Positions 55,679 through 64,000 of a DNA stretch of 64,000 nucleotides are shown in pieces. The stretch is from Branchiostoma floridae (taxonomy: Eukaryota; Chordata; Leptocardii; Amphioxiformes; Branchiostomatidae), in NCBI RefSeq assembly GCF_000003815.2, contig NC_049979.1:11385381-11449380 (forward strand), in the 5' to 3' direction. The notes under the pieces are model-generated. The model ran no database searches. It was given only the letters and a program-made list of their open reading frames with translations, and was not told the origin of the DNA. Every line of letters begins with the position of its first letter. The first letter of the stretch is position 1. The position numbers and the translations under genes were made by a program.

Positions 55679-58460
55679 GCACGCACGCGCGCACGCAAAC
55701 GTTACCGAAAACATAACCCTCTAGCGAAGGTAATTAGCCATATCCCGGTTATAATCTCGGGCAGGCTACACATAACCTTTGAGCCCTGAACGCCGAGACG
55801 TGCCTACAAACGTGATCGCTCCTGGCTCTGAAACGAAGTAAACAAAGTTCTTTGCTCACAGCCAATGTTTTTCACCTGACAACGTTTCGTTGGACGGTAT
55901 TCCACCTTCCTGACACGTGAAAAACATGGTTGTTTGCATGCAATGAACTTAATCAGCCATTCACGCAACGTTATAGCAAATGCCGTTTTGCACTGGAATC
56001 CCAGCTTTCTCTAATTCCCTGAGCCGAAACAGTGTAGCTTTAACGTTACTGGTGTCAAAATCACATCGACATGTTATTAAGTGGTGGCCGGCTTAAGAGT
56101 CCTGCCATCTCAATTAAGGTCAAGGTCAACCTCATTTACTTTGTTAACTACTAGTAACTAGCAACCTGAGTTGTAAAAAGACGTCCCACAGTGGAACTTC
56201 CCTGCTTCAACTCTCAGAGCCGACGCATTAACGTCTCGCTCACCGGCGTTGCTTGACAGAAATGGCGGCTGGCTGCTGGCAGGGACTTCCGGGTGGCATT
56301 CAGTTGAAATGTCTGGGTCACAGAGGAATCTAGGGCATCGACCTTCTGCAAACAAAACCCTCCCGTCTACTGTTTGGCGCTCTAACGTTCTTTTCTTGCA
56401 ATTTCTTCGAAGCTTGCAATCGTTGTGGCGAGCACTTTTAGAGTGAAGGAAGATCTTTCTTAAGACGCTGACTTACTTTCGCCTTTTTGCATAGATGTCC
56501 ACTTTTCTTACAATTCCCCTTAATCACGCACAGGATTACAGGAGCATTGAATTGCTCGACAATTGTACATCATACAGCTTTTTAGGAAGCAAATCTACTC
56601 CACAGAGGATCACACAGGACTGCAGGCATGGCAGGATGGCACTACAAACGGTCTCTAATTTTCCTTGGTGGCATTTCTGACGGCTAGGAGATCCTAGCAA
56701 CATAACGTATCTATCCGATATGATAACTCAGTACGGCCCTATGATATGACAATAATGCTGTGATCATATGTAACACGCACATGTCGATGTATGATCCTCC
56801 AAGATTGGATAATGGCACCCTTTTGGCAATAAATCTTAAGGCCTTTTCTAATCTGTTGGCAAATAACGTTTAAATATCGATGAAGGCCAGACATCCAGGT
56901 AATAAGATACGCCAAGTAGCACTTATTTAAGCAACTTGATATGACTCTGGGAACGGTCAGATGTTTCAGGTATCATCCACTCACAATACCTTTCGTCAGT
57001 GACATCCAGTGTTAGTACCACTTACGGAAACGTCTGACCATTTCCAAAATGATCTAGCTGCTTGAGTAACTTCTACTTCTTGTGTGCTAGTTTCAGTGAG
57101 CAGACCATTTGTCATAGGTGTCAGGGGGTATTTGATACATCTGTTATGATGACGTGAGTGATCGGTCGTGACAAAAGGAGCTCGAAGCTTCAAATCAAAA
57201 ACAGTCTCCAAGCCGAAATGGTTCACGCGGCGACGGTATTTCTACGTCTCTCTAGCTGTATCCATGGAAAGGAGGTGAACACACATAAAACTCTGTGCAG
57301 AACCTTGCATCTGCTTGGAGATTATTTGAAATCAGCTCAGGCGAGGCCTCAAGATTGTCGGACCACTTCTAGGCCACTGGGTCACCTCACCTCTTCTCAG
57401 TGACAGTGACAAATGTGGGGGCAGGGGAAAATCGCTAAGGACTAACTGCGACAACGATACATGCAAATCGACCCTCCACTAGTGAGACCTGAGGCAGTGA
57501 ACCTGAAGTGGGTATCCGGATGATGATGATGCATACCTCAAAAAGGCAAGAGATCAATAAATGTTGCTTATTTTGTTGTCGGAATGCTCGGGCATAATAG
57601 AAATGACACAAGAAAGGAAAGTGTGTCACAAAGCCAGCCTATATACTGCCACAGGGGCCACAATGTTAGAATTACCCTCACATTCCCAGAAATTCAATAT
57701 TTGTAAACAATCGGAAGTCGGGTGAACGTCGCCCGAACGTCACCCAACTAACGGGCGTTCACCATCCGATTTGCGCTCGATGATTAATAACTATGTCTGT
57801 GCTCGCCTATCGGTCTTCAATCGTTGGATTGACGCAAGACTATTGACCGATACCCTTGCGAGGTACGCACGATTTGCACGCACGATCTGCGACTCTGTAA
57901 CGAACTCTGTGATCTCGGAGATCTCCTGCGACTTGTCGCTTATGTTACGAACATGTTTCGCTGCACCGCGACCGTCGTAAGACTCCTGAAAATTGCCGGC
58001 GATCCCTAAAAATCGTAAGATGATCGTGAGAACACCGGACGTCTATTCACGAAAATGTCTTTTAGAGCTCGTAAACTAGTCTTCCGATCGAATCGCGCCT
58101 AATGTGAGGGGGGTACAACGACAGCCAATCAGCGGTCTAGGTGTACCCTGCACCCTCTTATCAGTAATCGGACCATACAAAAATAACCTCCCAACGCCTG
58201 CAGGCAAATTCTGGCCTTCTTAGCCCGCTCTACGGGTCAGGCATTTTTTGACTTACTTTGTACAATGTGTTTTTTTCATCGAATTATATAAGTTCTGATT
58301 CTACCTGGTTACGGAGACGGCTTACAATAAACCGTGTACCGTAGTGCTGATATACAACGGTCCGTAAAAACACCATAGTCTGAATGAAAGTCGTCATAAA
58401 ACATCTCATAAAGATGTTGCGTTCACAGACAGTGGATATACTGAAATCAGTTCATAGAAC
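54599..58460. other. Intergenic between MTARC and CIC
   Basis: The MTARC 5' flank and much unassigned sequence. About 56255-56300 has AAATGGCGGC and ACTTCCGGG (YY1- and ETS-type motifs) and could be a promoter, but no exon follows it. A (CA)n run lies at 55635-55700. A small imperfect hairpin is at 57707-57772. About 57770-58080 is rich in CGATC/TCGTA words and may be a decayed transposon. Confidence 0.4.
55635..55700. repeat. CA/CG dinucleotide microsatellite
   Basis: ACACAC run passing into ATACAC and then GCACGC units. Confidence 0.95.
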
Positions 58461-61334
58461 AGTCTGTATTTATTGCTCTAAAATTGGGATATCACAATAT
58501 ATATTTGACAACAGATATAGAGGATGATGCAGGTGTACTTGATATGACATGAGTGGATAGAGACTATATGGTGCTTACGCACACCTGTGATTTCTATATA
58601 CAATTATATATGTTATGTAGCATCATTAGCAGAAACATTGGACAGAAAATCATCCCAAATGGTTGCGTTCACACCAAAACTATATGGTGTCACTAAAGTC
58701 AATCATGCCTGAATAAATAAATAAAGAGTGCTGGAAAATATCAAAGAAGTAACATTACAGACAGAGATAGAAGAGTTCACTGTTTCATTCTGGAATATAT
58801 CTTGGGTGGATAAAACTGTGGTATACTTTCCACAAGTTGCTTCAACACTGTCAGCACAACCAAAATTACTCTGTGAGTTCAAAAGTCAAATGCAATTGAC
58901 CTCAAGTGCCACCACTGTGCATGTTGAAACTGATGTTCATGTATCACATCTGCTATGGTGAGTGCAATGAGTGGTAAGACCTGCGCTGCTCTAGATCTCC
59001 TAGTACAATGTAGTAACAACATAAAGTGGGCTTTAGAAGTTTCACAGAAGTATGGTTACGTTACAAACGACACAATAGAATACAGGTGCCTCACGATTCC
59101 AAAACTGAACTGTACTATGGTACATATCAAGTAGAAAAATACTTGGTCACATTTTACCTGTGCATGTATACATGGTGCCAGTAAAAATGTTAGTGCATAA
59201 GTAAACATCACAGTTCACATGTCAACTGTGACTTGTTGATTCATTCAAATAAAACATAATATCACATACATGTATGCAGATTCAGAATGTCACAACATTC
59301 AAGTCATAAGTAACTCCTCCTTCCTCAAATCGCTAGACAAGGAGGCTGAAGACAAATTATAGCAATTCTTATATTCTCAACATTTATGAAATACAATCTT
59401 TGAAAACTAAGGTTATTGGGCAAGTGACACCCTGTGCTCATTAATGCAACAAATTACGTAAGGTGCAGTAATCCTAAGTCATCCGCATTTATCAGCTCTT
59501 TACATAGTACATCTGCCAGAAGTAATTTCCTATTAAGGATAAAATCGACATTGCGCTGGCTACAGACTGTTCACGTGATGCTTATGGATTGGTCATTAAG
59601 TTTGACAGCTAAGTTCCTTGGACGAGGACATGTACAAGATGAATGAGAACAGGCAAACATGCATATTCACTATCCAGGGAAATCCTGAAGCATGAACATG
59701 CTGAAGTATTGCATTACAGCTACTAATGTTACACAGTAACTCTTACAACACCAGGCCAGAGCGTTTCAGGCCACAGATACTTCAATATACGTGTACAAAA
59801 GGGAAAGGACCATCATTCAAAACACAGTTTAGCACTGACAATACCTGTGTCATGGGTACATCCAAAGTTAGGAAAATCCTACACTGTTACCAGCTGACCG
59901 AAAAATGAAATGTATCCAGTAAGGCCCCCATTCCACTAGAAGGCTACCAATCACTGAGCTAAGCACAGCGACTTAAATTGTGTTATGCTAGATTTCATGA
60001 TTGGAATAGATGTAAATGTATGATTTTAAAGACAACAAAACTCACAAAACTTGAAAAAAGAATTGTTATCTATGAAATTCGTTGAGCGATCTGTCAGATA
60101 TTTGGTTGCTCAGCGGAATCAACCTCTAGTGGAAAGGGGGTGTAAGAGCCTCCCATTCGGCATCTCTCCATCCTTCAATATTCTACCAGACACCTTTCTA
60201 TAGTATACATTTGTGTTCTAGAGGCTTAGTATAATAATTACACAGATTTCTGTTAAGTCCAATTTACCTGGGCTAAGTAAATTGCAAGGTTGACTTCCCC
60301 CCATAACATAGAAATTTGTTAAAAACTTGGCTTTTGCAGAATAATTTTTCAGGACCATGGTCATTCTTTCAAACATGAGACCAAATATGCAGCTGTTTTG
60401 TAAACATATATCTCAGCTGATAGATTTAGACTACAGTGGTCTTTACTTTACAGCACTACATGCACAAGGGTTCACATGAACGATACTTCCCCAGGATAGT
60501 CACCAATCCATATATAAGAAATATCTATATTGTCAAATGCAGCATATGTTATATTGTAACATCAATGAAAGACATACAGAATTTGCAACACTAGTTGCTG
60601 CAGTCTAAAATACTGCAGTTGGTATGTCCTGTCAGCTGATGCTGTGTAATCTGTAAGTACATTTAGCTAGTGTGTTTTACTATCATGATAGTACAGGCTT
60701 AACACAGACACTATTAGTAAAACTAAGTGTACAAAATGTAGTCCTTCTGAGGCATTGTACAGTTCACCATGTAAGTTGTTGGTGAGCTTTTGCTTAGCAG
60801 TAAACTTAATTTGGAAATAACATCTATTTTTCCAGTTTATTGTTAAACAGAGAATAATTTTTAATATTCTAAAAAATATGATTAAGGCTAGTCCAAAGAA
60901 CCCCCCCCCCCCACACACACACACTTTTAGAACATGTATGTCTCTTGAATTTGTCTTTCAAGTTAATTCAGGCAAGAAAATCATTTAGTAACAACATAAG
61001 TGCTACCTTCCTGATCTGGTATTTCCATGTGATAACTGGTGCATGGGTTATTTTCATGACCCAACTTGGGAATCAGCATTTTTATATAACCATGTATCCA
61101 CTAGCTTACATATATCTGCCACTCTTTAAAACAGTGTGTTTGAGAGATCCCTTGTGCAGCTCCCCCAGGTATGCACAGTCAAGATGTACACAAGTGCATT
61201 ATAGTGAGGGACGTTGCATTGAAAACCTCTAATTACGCATATTCTGTGAGTTGGGGGAATAATGTTAGAAGATTTAACACTTAAAGAAAGCAAAAAAAAT
61301 ATTTCATTTGACTCATTGCTTGACCCACAAGAGT
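58461..61334 (-). other. Probable 3' UTR of CIC
   Basis: About 2.9 kb downstream of the CIC stop lacks coding exons on either strand. In minus orientation an AATAAA lies at 58469-58474. UTR extent is inferred. It includes a C-run with CA repeats at about 60901-60925. Confidence 0.4.
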
Positions 61335-63835
61335 TTAAATGGTGCTGGCCACCATTGCAGCAGGACCGTTGTCATTCTTCTCTGTCCCGTCGAGAGGGAC
61401 CTGTAGCTTGTCCTCGGTGTGGAACACTGAGTCCTCCTCCCCCCCTCCCTCTGAACCATGGGCTTGCTGCTGCATCAGCTTCTGACGAACCTACAGGAAC
61501 AAAAAAACAAACCATTGGCTCATAAAAGTCTGTTTAAGTTAAAGATCATCTACATGTAGTCTGTACTTCCTTGGCTGATCAATGAGTGTACAGCAGTCAC
61601 TATTTGAACAGTAGATACAGGCATTGCACTTTAGAACAGTAGACAAAGCAATGTTGTATAAAATAACAAGGAATGAAATTTGTACTGCAATGTAGCTTAT
61701 CCTTATACCAAAGCTCACTAGATGATGATGAAAAGCAAGAAGAGCTTGTTTTATTTTTTCAACTACAGTATGTTGCAGGCTATCAATCAAAACACAAAAG
61801 GTATAAAGACAAAGCAAAAACAACTGACCTCCCTTATCTTTAGTTGCAGACAAAGTTTACTGGGAAAGATGTCATGGTATCTTGCTTGGAATGCTGTAGT
61901 AGCCTGGGCTAGATAGAACAAGTGAAAACATTAGTAGATAGAGCTACAGACATTTTAAAGAATTATAAGCAAATGTTGGAATATAAGCTGATAGGTATAT
62001 CGTCTGCATAGGTAGATAACATAAATAAGTTCAAACTGTCTTGGAAGTGCCATAGAGGCAATATTCATTGTCCATTGCAGCTTAAAGAATCATCATCATA
62101 ATGAGTTCTACCAATACAGAACGATATATTTTCAAGCTCAAGTTTAAACAAAAGTTCTGACCCAAAGATAGTAACCACAATCTCTTCAGTGTTACTCAGA
62201 TATGCTAAAAATAAATAATAATCAATGCAGATGTAAATAATAGATATTCATACATTAATAGAATGACTTGTCCCCCAGACATAGCAAAGATCCCCCATGC
62301 ATCCCCCCAAACAAATCCTGCCTGGGGGTATGCGTACATCAGTCTGTCATGTGTTACCTGATGGGAAGAGTCCCTGCTCCTGGAACAGCTGCATCACGAG
62401 GTTTCTTCGTTGGTCCAGCGTGCGCCGCAGAGAGGAGTAGGATGTACGGTCTCCCTCCACATCACTGAACACATCACCGTCCGAGCTCTGCGAGCCTGAA
62501 ATACATAATACATAGCCATCATGCATGTCTGAATTCACATATTACTACCCCACATATAAAAGGTAATACCAGTACAAATTTAGTAAGGCTTACAAGTAGC
62601 AAGGCCTGAAAGATTATGTCTACATGTTTTGAAGATCTGAAGAAATGTTGCTTTTATCATGCATTTTTGTACTTTGCACTAGCCTTGGGCAGTCTCCAGG
62701 ACATGTCCCTCCGTTCCGGGATAGAAATTTACTTGTAAGGACAGAAAACTTTTTACCCATCAACACATGCTCCCAAACAATCAGTAGGATGAAAAGTTCC
62801 AGGAGAGAGCCCTGCTTTGCAGCCTATTGTTGCACATTAAAGTTCATAAAGGTCCTATTCCTATCCTGCCCACCTCTCCTTTGCACAGCTACAGCAGCTT
62901 CAGCCATCATCTCCATGTTAGCTAGCTCCTCCCCGACACTCGGCTCCGAGCTGGTGCTGGACTTACGTCTTGGGCGCGACTTTTTGGGTGAATCTGGCTC
63001 CTCTGGAGCTGCCTCCCCATCTGCAAGTGCAGGGCTTGTCTTAGCTTTAATTGGCCTAACTTAACAGCATAATTTTGTAACAAAGAATCATTGCAGAAAG
63101 TCTCTGTCTACGTCAATGAGGACTAGACAACCAGGAAAGGTACGCCAAACAGCTACTAGTATTGTCTCCATTCTATGAGGATAAGCCAATATCAGCATAT
63201 TCCCTGACTCTGCAGTTTGTGGGACCAAAGAGTATGGTCTAAAACACAAAAAAGTCTGCAATGAGCAAAACAGAATGGTATAGAAACACACAGAACATTT
63301 CTTGCTAACCCTTGCATGCTGCTTTGGCTTGTGTACCTGACAACGTTTCTGTCTGTGTTCGGCCAAATCTTTTCTTGGGTGATTAAGAACTTTGGGCTCT
63401 GTATAGAAAAGCACAATAAATTTCTGGCTAAACCTTCTACAGCATGCTGCTGGATTCTTTCTGCCAGTGCCTGTAACTAAGAGCTTTTCTGTTTGTGTTA
63501 AGATCTTTTCTTCGCTGGCTAAGAAGTGGGCCTCTGTATAAAATGTACACAAACAAATTTCTGGCTAACCTTTGGACAGCATGCTGCTGGTCCTTTGGCT
63601 TGTGTAGCTGAATCTTTTCTAGGTGGGTCAGAGCTGTGGCCCCGGTATAAACGTACAATAAATTTCTGGCTTACCCTTGGACAGCATACTGCTGGATCCT
63701 TTCCGCTTGCGTCGGTAGCAGCTGAGCAGCTCCCTGGGTGTGGTGGTCAGCCTGCTGATCCCGGTGCCGCTGGGCTGGAACTCTGGCAGCTCCGCCAGCC
63801 GAGCCTCAAAATCAACTTCCGATAGGATCTTCAGG
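61335..63835 (-). CDS. CIC: Capicua transcriptional repressor, C-terminal exons (partial)
   Basis: Exons 63675-63835, 62874-63020, 62358-62495, 61829-61908 and 61335-61490 on the minus strand; the gene continues beyond the right edge. In order they give [49 protein letters not shown] and then the C1 domain. C1 reads [19 protein letters not shown] and [20 protein letters not shown], nearly identical to vertebrate and fly capicua. It ends with a short acidic tail (about 50 codons after KIRE) and TAA. All junction phases agree. In known CIC, the C1 motif works with the HMG box (not in this window) to bind TGAATGAA-type sites, and the protein represses receptor tyrosine kinase target genes until MAPK signalling relieves it. 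The intron after the first of these exons holds the repeat described at 63290-63720. Confidence 0.95.
63290..63720 (-). repeat. Tandem repeat of an exon end plus its splice donor in CIC
   Basis: About 3.5 degenerate units of 105-137 bases. Each carries an AGCAGCATGCTG-type word (the SSSML codons of the CIC exon) followed by a GGTTAGCCAGAAATTT-like donor region and TTTATTGT. The true exon end at 63675 is the upstream-most unit in gene orientation. The extra units make long minus-strand frames (63088-63552, 63437-63658) that are not genes. Confidence 0.75.
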
Positions 63836-64000
63836 CTGGCACAAAGACACAGATACACAATGTAACATCAAAAACAACATTTACAAGCCTTTTTTTAAGG
63901 CTTGGGTACAGTCTTGGGAATAGTATTTGAAGGTAGAGCCCACTCCAAGTGTTTCGTTTTGAACATATTGTGGTGTTCCATGGTCCGACTAAATCCAGAT
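63836..64000. other. CIC intron at the window edge
   Basis: Non-coding sequence upstream of the acceptor at 63836; the next CIC exon is outside the window. Confidence 0.6.

Noticed and set aside
56269-56337. Short frame beginning ATGGCGGCTGG as a possible first exon
   Set aside because: It stops within 23 codons with no donor; at most a promoter-like patch.
63088-63552. 154-codon minus-strand frame
   Set aside because: Generated by the tandem exon-end repeat in a CIC intron; it has no domain and is out of step with the CIC exons.
1-64000. Search for CRISPR arrays, rRNA, retroviral or capsid-bearing elements and toxin genes
   Set aside because: None seen on either strand; the only mobile DNA supported is short non-autonomous DNA elements, SINE-like copies and a possible LINE scrap.

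Overview
The window looks like nuclear DNA of an invertebrate chordate, most likely amphioxus (Branchiostoma). It is intron-rich and full of short inverted-repeat transposons and tRNA-derived SINEs. It has a TTAGGG-type repeat inside an intron. Several genes exist here as one copy where vertebrates have two (USF1/2, MTARC). The species call is inference. There is no bacterial, viral or CRISPR content. All gene models were spliced by hand from reading frames, GT/GC-AG sites, phase and recalled protein families; no search was run.

Layout. 1-3233 has no gene; it holds a tRNA-like duplication, a tiny inverted-repeat element and a 204-N assembly gap. 3234-15268 (minus) is a tandem cluster of KCTD7/14-like BTB-domain genes: two close paralogs with complete three-exon models, one older partial paralog, an orphan first exon and an inverted exon-3 fragment. 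16702-19539 (minus) is a five-exon type II membrane sulfotransferase-like gene. 21305-28366 (plus) is the single USF1/USF2 homologue, with a long 3' UTR. 32319-47657 (plus) is USF3, whose last exon alone encodes about 2,070 residues. 50152-54598 (minus) is an eight-exon mitochondrial amidoxime reducing component (MTARC). 61335-63835 (minus) is the 3' end of capicua (CIC), which runs off the right edge.

How they relate. USF1/2 and USF3 are E-box-binding bHLH-ZIP factors lying head to tail. Two introns interrupt their bHLH regions at the same places and in the same phases, so they probably arose from an old tandem duplication. CIC is a third DNA-binding regulator nearby. The KCTD genes share a 5' block with a CRE-type site and, in two of three copies, a CArG box. 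MTARC and the sulfotransferase are metabolic genes with no evident link to the regulators.

The parts most worth a second look are the KCTD cluster (near-identical exons, unalignable introns, shared promoter block), the linked USF pair with matching introns, the GC-AG intron and tandem acceptors, a CIC intron made of repeated copies of an exon end and its splice donor, a telomere-like array in an MTARC intron, and several non-autonomous DNA transposons with readable target-site duplications, two of them nested. No clearly new biological system was found.
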